Assembly (NCBI GenBank): GCA_024281135.1
Contig: JAMXLG010000435.1
Location: forward strand, 1 to 9,145
DNA from: Vulcanimicrobiia bacterium
GTDB taxonomy: Bacteria; Eremiobacterota; Eremiobacteria; Baltobacterales; Baltobacteraceae
DNA length: 9,145 nt
Direction of reading: 5' to 3'
Part shown: positions 1-5,378 of the stretch, piece after piece
How positions within the stretch are numbered: position 1 is the first letter of the stretch
How the letters are laid out: the number at the start of each line of letters is the position of its first letter
Notes under the pieces: generated by a model
The model's input: only the letters and a program-made list of their open reading frames with translations
The model's database searches: none
What the model was told of the DNA's origin: nothing
Made by a program: the position numbers and the translations under genes

Positions 1-553
1 CGGCGTTGACTCTTATGTTCCTCGAACCCAACTCCTTTGCAAGCGACTTGGCAAGCGCGAGGAGTCCGGCTTTTGAGGCGGCGTAAGCGGCCTGGCCCAC
101 GTTACCGGTCAGGCCGACGATGCTCGAGACGAGGATGATCGAGCCGGCGCGCTGCTTCATCATGGGCTTGGTCACGGCACCGCAGAGATAAAACGCCGAC
201 TTCAAGTTGACGTCGAGCATCTTGTCGATGACTTCGGGCTTCAGGCGGAGCAGCAGCGAATCGATCGATTGGCCGGCATTGCCGATTGCGTAGTCGACGC
301 GGCCGAATCGTTCGAGTGTTTCGCTTACGACGGCTTCCATCGCGGCTTGATCGGCAACGTCGGCAAGAATGACGTGCGCATCGGCTCCGGGACGTTCGCC
401 GGCGCATAGCTGCGCCGTTTCATCGAGGGCCGCGCGATCGCGGCCGACGAGCACAACGTCCGCACCGTACTTGCACAACTCCGTGGCAATCGCGCGTCCT
501 ATGCCGCGGCTTGCGCCAGTGATAAGCGCAACCTTGCCGATAAAGTTGTTCAC
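1..553 (-). CDS. fabG: 3-oxoacyl-ACP reductase FabG (partial, 3' end beyond the left edge)
   Basis: This short-chain dehydrogenase/reductase uses NADPH to reduce 3-oxoacyl-ACP in the first reductive step of type II fatty-acid elongation in the cytoplasm. 184 codons are visible (E. coli FabG has 244). The Rossmann motif TGASRGIG lies at residues 12-19, NAG at 92-94 (the usual NNAG reads GNAG here), and the structural Asn is N116. The catalytic Ser-Tyr-Lys are S144, Y157 and K161, each exactly six residues later than E. coli S138, Y151 and K155. The GTG start at 553-551 overlaps the fabD stop as GTGA, with GGAG 7 nt upstream, so translation is probably coupled to fabD. The C-terminal third is outside the window. 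Family assignment is secure, and its place after fabH-fabD supports the fatty-acid role over another SDR function. Confidence 0.95.
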   Translation of the reverse strand, partial: MNNFIGKVALITGASRGIGRAIATELCKYGADVVLVGRDRAALDETAQLCAGERPGADAHVILADVADQAAMEAVVSETLERFGRVDYAIGNAGQSIDSLLLRLKPEVIDKMLDVNLKSAFYLCGAVTKPMMKQRAGSIILVSSIVGLTGNVGQAAYAASKAGLLALAKSLAKELGSRNIRVNA

Positions 554-1494
554 GCAGTCACTCCCGTGAGCGTCGCGCGCAATTTTTCAACGCCGGCGTA
601 GTCGCTGACGATCGTCGCCTTCGGCGCACTCTCCAAGCGGCGCATCAACGGTGCAAGCACGCCGCTCGCCCCAAACTCCACGACAACATCGACGCCGTAT
701 CCGGCGATCGCAACCGCGGTATCGTGCCAGCGCACTTCGTTGGTGATCGAAAGCACGAGATTCTTTTTGATCGTTTCGATATCGCGATACGGCTTCGCAT
801 CGACGTTTGAAATGACGTCAAAACGCGGCATCGAGAAGTTAGCCGCGTTCACCGCGTTTGCGAAACGCTCGAGCGCCGGTTCCATCAAGGCCGAATGCCA
901 TGCGCCCGACACATTGAGCGGCACGACACGCTTTGCGCCCGCCGCGAGCATCGCATCGCCTGCGGCTTGTACGCCGCTCAAATCGCCGCTGATGACGATC
1001 TGCGTCGGCGAGTTGAAATTCGCTAGCTGGACGCGTTTACCGGTGGCGTTGCGCGTCTCGTCGACGACGCGGCGAATTGCATCGGCTTCCAGTCCGAGCA
1101 CCGCCGACATACCGCCCGGCGCAAGCTCCGCAGCATATTGCATCGCCTTGCCGCGCTCGTCGACGATGCTCAGCGCATCTTCGAACGAGAGCGATCCCGC
1201 AATGTAAAGACTGCAGAATTCGCCGAACGAATGTCCCGCGCTCACAATCGGCGAGAACTCATTCCCGACGGCAGCGTAGAGCGCAACGTTCGTTACGAAA
1301 ATCGCCGGCTGGCTGTACTGCGTCTCACGCAGCTTTTCTTCCGGTCCGACTCTCTGCAGCTGCAGCAAATCGTATCCGAGAATCTTGTTCGCGCGCTCGA
1401 ACAGATCGCGCGATGCATCGGAGCGTGCTGCGACGTCGACGCCCATCCCGAGCGTCTGCGAACCTTGGCCGGGAAACACCGCTGCTGTCTTCAC
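550..1494 (-). CDS. fabD: Malonyl-CoA:ACP transacylase FabD
   Basis: FabD transfers malonyl from CoA to acyl carrier protein, supplying the extender for FabH and the later condensing enzymes. With the GTG start at 1494 it is 314 aa, close to the family norm. It shows the N-terminal FPGQGSQ motif (residues 7-13), the nucleophile elbow GHSFG with S89, the CoA-carboxylate-binding Arg in ERGKAMQ (R114), and the GAWHS motif with H200. These match E. coli S92, R117 and H201. The segment usually reading Q-L-x-x-P-V before the RW pair reads S-I-T-N-E-V here, so the conserved Gln and Pro are missing. Several starts are possible in frame: 1521, an ATG at 1506, GTG at 1500 and GTG at 1494. I chose 1494 because it makes a GTGA overlap with the fabH stop, the same arrangement as fabD/fabG, and gives the normal N-terminal length. 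The ATG at 1506 is a realistic alternative. Confidence 0.95.
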   Translation of the reverse strand: MKTAAVFPGQGSQTLGMGVDVAARSDASRDLFERANKILGYDLLQLQRVGPEEKLRETQYSQPAIFVTNVALYAAVGNEFSPIVSAGHSFGEFCSLYIAGSLSFEDALSIVDERGKAMQYAAELAPGGMSAVLGLEADAIRRVVDETRNATGKRVQLANFNSPTQIVISGDLSGVQAAGDAMLAAGAKRVVPLNVSGAWHSALMEPALERFANAVNAANFSMPRFDVISNVDAKPYRDIETIKKNLVLSITNEVRWHDTAVAIAGYGVDVVVEFGASGVLAPLMRRLESAPKATIVSDYAGVEKLRATLTGVTA

Positions 1495-2471
1495 TGCCAC
1501 TTCCATACCACGGCGCCCCACGATAGGCCGCCGCCAAAACCAACGAAAACGATATTGTCCCCGGGCTTCACGCGGCCGTCGGCGACCGCTTCGGAGAGCG
1601 CGATCGGAACCGAAGCAGCAGACGTGTTGCCATACTCCTCAATGTTGATGACGCATTTTTCCGGCGGCATGTTGAGATATTTCATCGCCGCATCGATGAT
1701 GCGTTTGTTTGCCTGATGCGGAATCAGCACGTTCACATCGGCCTTCGTCAACCCAGCTTTCGCAAGCGCCGCGTCAGTCGCTTCGATCATTTTGGTGACG
1801 GCGAATTTGAAGACTTCGCGGCCTTCCATGTGAATGAAGTTGTCCTTGTGTTCGAGCGCTGCGTCGTCGATCGGATGACGCGATCCGCCCGCCTCGACGA
1901 GCAGGAGCTCCGGCTTGCTGCCGTCTGCGCCCAACTCGGATGCAAGGAACGAATCTTCTTTCGAGGCTTCGAGCACAACCGCGCCCGCGCCGTCGCCGAA
2001 GAGAATCGCTGTACTGCGATCTTCCTGATTGATGATCTTCGAAAGCGTCTCGGCACCGATCAACAGGATGCGCTTATAGACACCGGATCGTATCATCGAC
2101 GATGCGACGGTGAGTCCGTAAATAAAACCGCTACACGCGATTTCCAAATCAAATGCAGCTTTGTTCGGTGCGCCTAGTTTCGAGGCGACGATACACGCCG
2201 TCGCCGGAAACAAATAGTCGGGATAGACCGTGCAAACGATGAAGGCGTCGATGTCGGTCGCTTCGAGCTTCGCATCCGCTAGCGCCTTACGCGCAGCGAC
2301 CAATGCCAAATCGCTGGTCGCCTCGTTTTCCGAAGCCCAGTGCCGGCGTTTCATTCCGGTGCGGGTCGTGATCCATTCGTCCGACGTGTCGAACCACTTC
2401 TCGAGCTCGAAGTTGTCGATGACGCGCTCGGGTACGTAATGCCCGAGGCCGACGATCTTTACCCCGGTCAA
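1491..2471 (-). CDS. fabH: 3-oxoacyl-ACP synthase III (KAS III) FabH
   Basis: FabH condenses an acyl-CoA primer with malonyl-ACP and so starts fatty-acid synthesis. Its primer preference helps set straight- versus branched-chain products. The protein is 326 aa, a normal length for the family. The Cys-His-Asn triad is complete: C113 in IACSGF, H252 in PHQANKR and N282 in GNTSAAS. The GDGAGAV loop is at 159-165, and the glycine-rich FGGGLSWGA motif is near the C-terminus. The start is TTG at 2471. It is the only start giving the usual N-terminus (KIVGLGHYVPE), because an in-frame stop, the TAA of rpmF, lies only two codons upstream. No clear Shine-Dalgarno precedes it, so ribosomes may reinitiate after rpmF. 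The stop overlaps the fabD start by 4 nt. Confidence 0.96.
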   Translation of the reverse strand: MTGVKIVGLGHYVPERVIDNFELEKWFDTSDEWITTRTGMKRRHWASENEATSDLALVAARKALADAKLEATDIDAFIVCTVYPDYLFPATACIVASKLGAPNKAAFDLEIACSGFIYGLTVASSMIRSGVYKRILLIGAETLSKIINQEDRSTAILFGDGAGAVVLEASKEDSFLASELGADGSKPELLLVEAGGSRHPIDDAALEHKDNFIHMEGREVFKFAVTKMIEATDAALAKAGLTKADVNVLIPHQANKRIIDAAMKYLNMPPEKCVINIEEYGNTSAASVPIALSEAVADGRVKPGDNIVFVGFGGGLSWGAVVWKWQ

Positions 2472-2474
2472 GGG

Positions 2475-2681
2475 TTAGTCGTGATCGTGACCGGCGTGTT
2501 CGTCGCGGATCTCGACGACCTGACGGCCATCATACGTGCCGCAATGTCCGCACACGAAATGCGGGCGCTTCGGCTGGTGACACTGGGGGCACTCAACGGT
2601 TGTAACCGCGTTGAGCTTCCAGTTCGCCGCACGACGGCTGCGCGTTTTACTGCGCGGCGTCTTCCACTTGAGGTTTGCCAT
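2475..2681 (-). CDS. rpmF: 50S ribosomal protein L32 (zinc-ribbon form)
   Basis: L32 is a small protein of the large ribosomal subunit. The product is 68 aa from the ATG at 2681. The N-terminus is typical of the family (MANLKWKTPRSKTRSRRA). Two CxxC pairs, CPQC at 31-34 and CGHC at 44-47, form the zinc ribbon of the C+ form, unlike E. coli L32, which lacks cysteines. The C-terminus carries an acidic, His-containing tail (EHAGHDHD). A longer reading frame continues upstream to 2762, but family alignment supports the ATG at 2681. The first 35 nt overlap the end of yceD in another frame, and the stop is 3 nt from the fabH start. The yceD-rpmF pairing is a classic arrangement and confirms the call. 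Confidence 0.95.
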   Translation of the reverse strand: MANLKWKTPRSKTRSRRAANWKLNAVTTVECPQCHQPKRPHFVCGHCGTYDGRQVVEIRDEHAGHDHD

Positions 2682-3150
2682 GATTCTCCGTATCGGTTTC
2701 GCACGAGCACTGGCTCGTATTCTTATTCGCTCCGCAGATGCCGCACAAGCCTTTGCAGTCATCGCTGCAGCGCAAGCCCATAGGCATCACGCTCAGCACT
2801 AACTGCTGCGCCAGATCGGCCAGGTCCAGACGGTTGCCCATCAGGACGTTGCTCTCACCGAACGGATCGTTTTCACGATCGGCGTGCGGGTCGAGCCGCT
2901 CGTCGACGTCGACGTGTATGTGCCGGTCAACGTCTTCCAAGCACGAATCGCATACGCCCTTGGCATCCGCATCGACAGTCCCTTCAATATGAAGGAGACG
3001 ATCGACATAGCGCAACTCCATATGTACCGCCGCCGGGTTCGGAAACGCTGTTCCCTCGAAGTCCTCGATGGGCACCTGGTCGTCGACCAGCATGATCTGC
3101 CGGCCGCCGCCGAGCAGCCCACTGATATCGACCTTATGCGAACGGTTCAT
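2647..3150 (-). CDS. yceD: YceD/DUF177 family protein
   Basis: This is a DUF177 protein, the family of E. coli YceD and of plant proteins linked to 23S rRNA accumulation. It is nearly always encoded just before rpmF, as here. From the ATG at 3150 it is 167 aa (E. coli YceD is about 173). The N-terminus KVDISGLLGG is typical. Cysteines occur as CDSC (67-70) and as the C-terminal cluster with C128, C132, C136, C139, C148 and C150 (the LCGICGANKN segment followed by CSC), so metal binding is likely. A longer frame reaches a GTG at 3204, but that would begin inside the leader hairpin, a few nt after the predicted transcription start. No clear Shine-Dalgarno precedes the ATG. It is the first gene of the yceD-rpmF-fabHDG operon. 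The molecular role is inferred from the family only. Confidence 0.88.
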   Translation of the reverse strand: MNRSHKVDISGLLGGGRQIMLVDDQVPIEDFEGTAFPNPAAVHMELRYVDRLLHIEGTVDADAKGVCDSCLEDVDRHIHVDVDERLDPHADRENDPFGESNVLMGNRLDLADLAQQLVLSVMPMGLRCSDDCKGLCGICGANKNTSQCSCETDTENHGKPQVEDAAQ

Positions 3151-3170
3151 AAACGTATGCAAGTCGCAGG

Positions 3171-3204
3171 ATGGGGGCCCCACCAGGAACGGCGGGACCC
3201 CCAC
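3171..3204 (-). promoter_or_regulatory. GC-rich hairpin in the 5' leader of the yceD-rpmF-fab operon
   Basis: On the minus-strand transcript the arms GTGGGGGTCCC and GGGGCCCCCAT can form an 11-bp stem with two G-U pairs and a 12-nt loop. It begins about 5 nt after the expected transcription start and ends 20 nt before the yceD ATG. There is no U-tract after it, so it is not an intrinsic terminator. It may stabilise the mRNA 5' end or bind a regulator. The structure is read by eye and its function is unknown. Confidence 0.55.
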
Positions 3205-3215
3205 ACGACTGAAAG

Positions 3216-3244
3216 ATTGTAGAACCCACCCCCCGTCTTGTCAA
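3216..3244 (-). promoter_or_regulatory. Near-consensus sigma-70 promoter for the yceD-rpmF-fabHDG operon
   Basis: Reading leftward, a perfect -35 TTGACA (3244-3239) is followed after exactly 17 bp by a -10 TACAAT (3221-3216), which matches consensus at 5 of 6 positions. Transcription should start near 3209 and give a leader of about 59 nt before yceD. A promoter this strong suits an operon for a ribosomal protein and housekeeping lipid synthesis. Its -35 lies only about 30 bp from the divergent lytic transglycosylase gene, so the two units share a very short control region. Confidence 0.85.
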
Positions 3245-3274
3245 ACCTCTTAATGTGGGGGATGGCTCTGCACC

Positions 3275-3886
3275 ATGAATGTGAGCTTCGCCCCTCAGAT
3301 CGAAGCGGCTGCCAGGCGCTACGGCCTCGACCCCCGCTTACTCGCCGCCGTCGCCGCTCAGGAAACCGGAGGGCCGGGCAGCAACAGCGGCCGGAACGTC
3401 GTCGGCGACGGTGGGCATGGGCACGGCCTCTTCCAGATCGACGATCGCTACCACGCCTTCGCCCGCACAGCCCAAGCCATGGATCCGGCTTCAAACGCCG
3501 ACTACGCGGCCGGCATGATCGCCGACAACCTGAAGCGGTACGGCAGCGTTCGAGCCGCGCTTTCCGCTTATAACGCCGGCGATCCGAACGCTACCGGCAC
3601 AAAGACGGAGTGGGGCGACGGCAAGATCCTCGGCTATGCCGACTCCGTGATGCGTCACTACCAGCAAATCTGCGGCGAAGCGCGAGCCGACCAACCGGAC
3701 GCTTCTTCCAACACGAACGCGCTGTTCAACGCGCTAATGTCGATGACCGCCGCAAATCCGACTTGTCAACTTCCGACGACGCAACCGCTGACCGCATCGT
3801 CGTGGGCGCAGACGCGCGGCCTAGATTCGACGGGACACGCGCGTGATAAGAGTAGCGACTTCAGCATCATCGGAGGAGACGACTAA
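3275..3886 (+). CDS. SLT-type lytic transglycosylase, no signal peptide
   Basis: This is a soluble lytic transglycosylase (goose-lysozyme-like SLT fold) of 203 aa, predicted to cleave the MurNAc-GlcNAc bond of peptidoglycan. The catalytic Glu is E30 in AAQETGG. The GHGLFQID motif is at 49-56, AYNAG at 98-102, and a GYADSVMRHY segment at 120-129 closes the domain. The last 70 residues are Ser/Thr/Asn-rich and look disordered. There is no N-terminal signal peptide or lipobox, because the SLT domain starts almost at residue 5. That is the layout of phage virion or secretion-system-associated enzymes, not of housekeeping Slt/Mlt proteins. A GGGGGA stretch 12 nt upstream is a poor ribosome site. 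The stop overlaps the next start by 1 nt (TAATG), so the two genes are surely co-transcribed. Confidence 0.88.
   Translation: MNVSFAPQIEAAARRYGLDPRLLAAVAAQETGGPGSNSGRNVVGDGGHGHGLFQIDDRYHAFARTAQAMDPASNADYAAGMIADNLKRYGSVRAALSAYNAGDPNATGTKTEWGDGKILGYADSVMRHYQQICGEARADQPDASSNTNALFNALMSMTAANPTCQLPTTQPLTASSWAQTRGLDSTGHARDKSSDFSIIGGDD
3872..3878 (+). promoter_or_regulatory. Strong Shine-Dalgarno for the 3886 gene
   Basis: GGAGGAG lies 7 nt before the ATG at 3886, inside the end of the transglycosylase gene. It fixes the start of the small downstream gene and suggests that gene is translated at least as strongly as the enzyme. Confidence 0.8.
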
Positions 3887-4212
3887 TGGGATTCCTTGCA
3901 CCGATTCTGGAGGCCGCTGCGCCTTCGATCGTCGGCGGACTTGTCGGAGGCGGCGCAAACGCGATTCTCGGCGGATCGAACGGCGTGCTAAGCGGTGCGC
4001 TCGGCGCGAACAACGCATTCAACACCGGCCTGCAGATCCAAACGATGGTTGCACAGGATCAACTCGATTTACAGTCGACGATCTTCGACGAAGCCATGAA
4101 CCAGCAAGCAGAAAATATGCGCGAGATCAACACGCTCAACGATGTCGCGATGCAACAACGCAAAGCCGACGACGGCATCACCAAGAAGTTCATCCAATCA
4201 ATAACAGAATGA
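3886..4212 (+). CDS. Small protein with Gly-rich hydrophobic N-terminus and shared C-terminal coiled module
   Basis: I do not recognise this 108-aa protein. Residues 1-41 are hydrophobic and very rich in Gly/Ala (IVGGLVGGGANAILGG), enough to insert into or perturb a membrane but lacking a cleavable signal. Residues 43-108 are polar, Gln-rich and likely helical or coiled-coil. Residues 59-106 align without gaps to residues 31-78 of the protein at 4791-5027 with 21 of 48 identities, including LDLQ, MQQ and the KK-x-I near the end. It is translationally coupled to the transglycosylase, so it probably acts with it. The pairing recalls phage ejection proteins, or small secreted parts of an envelope-spanning secretion system. 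Both are inferences without a family match. Confidence 0.8.
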   Translation: MGFLAPILEAAAPSIVGGLVGGGANAILGGSNGVLSGALGANNAFNTGLQIQTMVAQDQLDLQSTIFDEAMNQQAENMREINTLNDVAMQQRKADDGITKKFIQSITE

Positions 4213-4221
4213 TTGCCTCCT

Positions 4222-4695
4222 TCAGTATGAGCGAGACGTGGTCTCCGGGACCATGAACGTCACCGTCTGCCTGCACTGCGCGCATCCAGCGAATACGTGG
4301 TGGTTAGCGTCGACCAACTCGACAAGCATCTTGTGCTGACCGGGCGGCAAACCCGCCACGCTGATTGTATTGTTGTCACTGTCTTCCACAAAACCCCAAG
4401 GCACGTCGTCGATGTGTACGTGCAGATGCCCCACTCGTGGAGACACGTTGAGCGCGCCAGTCCCAAACACCGGTACGATATGCACGTTCTCCGCACGATA
4501 TTGGATCCAGACGATGCCCCGAGCCAGTCCTGCGGCAAGCGGCGTCGGGTCCACAGTGAGTTTGGGTGGGGGCTCGTTCTTGATGGCGACGTACGGTGAG
4601 GCGCCGCCGACCTTCGTAGTGCTCTGGGCGATGGCGCTCGTGGCAAGCACGGTACCAGCCGCAACTGCGGCAAGCGTTTGGATAAGTATGTTCAT
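4222..4695 (-). CDS. Exported DUF6130-like protein
   Basis: This is a 157-aa secreted or periplasmic protein. The N-terminal signal peptide (residues 1 to about 24, with cleavage near AIAQ/S) has a hydrophobic core AAVAAGTVLATSAIA. The mature part contains the GHLHVHIDD segment (89-97), PW at 99-100, and a NNTISVAGLPPGQHKMLVELVDA stretch (split by a turn at PPG), all of which resemble my recollection of DUF6130. The family's function is unknown, and the His-rich HLHVHIDD patch could bind metal. A CAQC pair sits at 138-141, where I do not expect one. The ATG at 4695 is preferred over the in-frame GTG at 4707 because a GAGTGAGA purine stretch precedes it. The gene is convergent with the 3886 gene (9 nt apart) and separates the two paralogous small genes. 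Confidence 0.8.
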   Translation of the reverse strand: MNILIQTLAAVAAGTVLATSAIAQSTTKVGGASPYVAIKNEPPPKLTVDPTPLAAGLARGIVWIQYRAENVHIVPVFGTGALNVSPRVGHLHVHIDDVPWGFVEDSDNNTISVAGLPPGQHKMLVELVDANHHVFAGCAQCRQTVTFMVPETTSRSY

Positions 4696-4790
4696 TTGTG
4701 TTCTCACTCTTTGATCACCAAAGCGTAGGCGATCGCGACACTAAAGGATAGGAACCTCTTGTATACAGACCATATCGATGTGCTCACACA

Positions 4791-5027
4791 ATGATTGCGC
4801 CCCTCACTGCTGCGACGCCTCGGCCAAAGGCGCCGCAGGGGAAAGCGGCTGACGATCCCGAGGTCAAGGCGCGGCAAGACGCACTCGATCTTCAGCAAGC
4901 GCTCTTCAACATCGAAATGGCCGAGGAAGCCGAACTCGAGCGCGAGCGGGAAGCCCTCGAAGCCCTCACGATGCAGCAGCTCAAGAACGAAGACGCCATC
5001 ATGAAAAAGTGGATCGAGATGATATAG
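4791..5027 (+). CDS. Small paralogue sharing the C-terminal module of the 3886 product
   Basis: This is an unrecognised 78-aa protein. Residues 1-30 are Pro/Ala/Lys-rich and probably unstructured. Residues 31-78 are a charged Glu/Gln/Met-rich helix that aligns ungapped with residues 59-106 of the protein at 3886-4212 (21 of 48 identical). The identities include LDLQ at 32-35, MQQ at 61-63 and KK at 72-73. Because only the C-terminal half is shared, the module is probably the functional part: an interaction, assembly or export signal. Coding is supported by this homology and by G/C-rich third positions like those of its neighbours. No Shine-Dalgarno precedes the ATG, and the start is the least certain part of the call. 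Confidence 0.72.
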   Translation: MIAPLTAATPRPKAPQGKAADDPEVKARQDALDLQQALFNIEMAEEAELEREREALEALTMQQLKNEDAIMKKWIEMI

Positions 5028-5065
5028 AGCAGAGGAGCGACCTGCGCCGCCCCTCTTGTGTTGCA

Positions 5066-5074
5066 TGATATACT
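5066..5074 (+). promoter_or_regulatory. Extended -10 promoter for tRNA-Ile
   Basis: TGATATACT is an extended -10 element (TG, one base, TATACT). There is no recognisable -35 at 17 bp, which is usual for extended -10 promoters. Initiation near 5081 would give a leader of about 25 nt before the mature tRNA. Confidence 0.55.
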
Positions 5075-5086
5075 CTGTACTTGTCT

Positions 5087-5102
5087 GGACTCAAGCGAGT
5101 CC
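5087..5102 (+). other. Hairpin in the pre-tRNA leader
   Basis: GGACTC and GAGTCC form a perfect 6-bp stem around an AAGC tetraloop, ending 4 nt before the mature tRNA 5' end. It may help present the RNase P cleavage site. It lacks a T-tract, so it is not a convincing terminator. Confidence 0.45.
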
Positions 5103-5106
5103 GCGC

Positions 5107-5183
5107 GGGCCATTAGCTCAGCTGGTTAGAGCGCATGCTTGATAAGCATGAGGTCCCTGGTTCGATCCCAGGATGGCCCACCA
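5107..5183 (+). tRNA. tRNA-Ile (anticodon GAT)
   Basis: This is a complete 77-nt cloverleaf. The acceptor stem GGGCCAT pairs with ATGGCCC, the D-arm GCTC pairs with GAGC, and the anticodon stem CATGC pairs with GCATG around the loop TTGATAA, giving anticodon GAT at 5141-5143. The T-arm CCTGG pairs with CCAGG around TTCGATC. The discriminator is A, and CCA is encoded at 5181-5183. It decodes AUC and AUU. It has its own promoter and terminator and no rRNA is nearby, although tRNA-Ile(GAT) is often found in the 16S-23S spacer. It forms the left boundary of the accessory region and is a plausible integration site. Confidence 0.98.
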
Positions 5184-5196
5184 TCGAAAACGTCGA

Positions 5197-5223
5197 GAAA
5201 ACCCTGATTCTATCGGGGTTTTC
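5197..5223 (+). terminator. Intrinsic terminator of tRNA-Ile
   Basis: A 12-bp stem (GAAAACCCTGAT with ATCGGGGTTTTC, one G-U pair) closes on a 3-nt TCT loop. The T-run formed by the 3' arm is followed by TTCGTTT. It lies 13 nt after the tRNA CCA. The A-rich 5' arm means it could also work in reverse. Confidence 0.85.
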
Positions 5224-5230
5224 TTCGTTT

Positions 5231-5313
5231 ATGGCGTAGTGCAAAATGAGGTCGCCGGAGGTCGCCAAATGGCGTAGTTAATCACCCTCCGTGGCGTAAA
5301 GATTCCGTAGTAA
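5231..5313 (+). repeat. Cluster of short direct repeats beside the tRNA
   Basis: ATGGCGTAGT occurs exactly at 5231-5240 and 5269-5278. Related copies are GTGGCGTAAA at 5291-5300 and TCCGTAGTAAA at 5303-5313. Between the first two, GAGGTCGCC is repeated at 5248-5256 and 5258-5266, a 10-bp period of one helical turn. The region is otherwise non-coding. Such directly repeated short sites beside a tRNA resemble arm-type sites for an integrase or excisionase. That reading is inference, since no tyrosine integrase gene is in the window. Confidence 0.5.
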
Positions 5314-5378
5314 ATCGCCCAGCGGCGGCCGCGCGACTAACCAAGTGGTCGGGGCTACCCTAAGCGCGAAGGGCGACG

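Noticed and set aside
740..1716. Long plus-strand open frames across fabD and fabH (for example 740-1207 and 1138-1716)
   Set aside because: They lie antisense to clearly conserved enzymes, and their Arg/Ser/Ala-rich translations are what high GC alone produces.
2340..3222. Plus-strand frames over rpmF and yceD
   Set aside because: No family resemblance, and both opposite-strand genes are certain from motifs and gene order.
3238..3573. Alternative plus-strand frame overlapping the transglycosylase
   Set aside because: Arg-rich shadow; the SLT motifs AAQETGG, GLFQID and AYNAG are in the other frame.
5031..5056. AGAGG...CCTCT as a terminator for the 4791 gene
   Set aside because: Only 5 bp with a large loop and no proper T-tract, overlapping the tRNA promoter.
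5107..5183. Duplicated tRNA 3' end (attR) inside the window
   Set aside because: I looked for a second copy of the TTCGATCCCAGG to TGGCCC segment downstream and found none.
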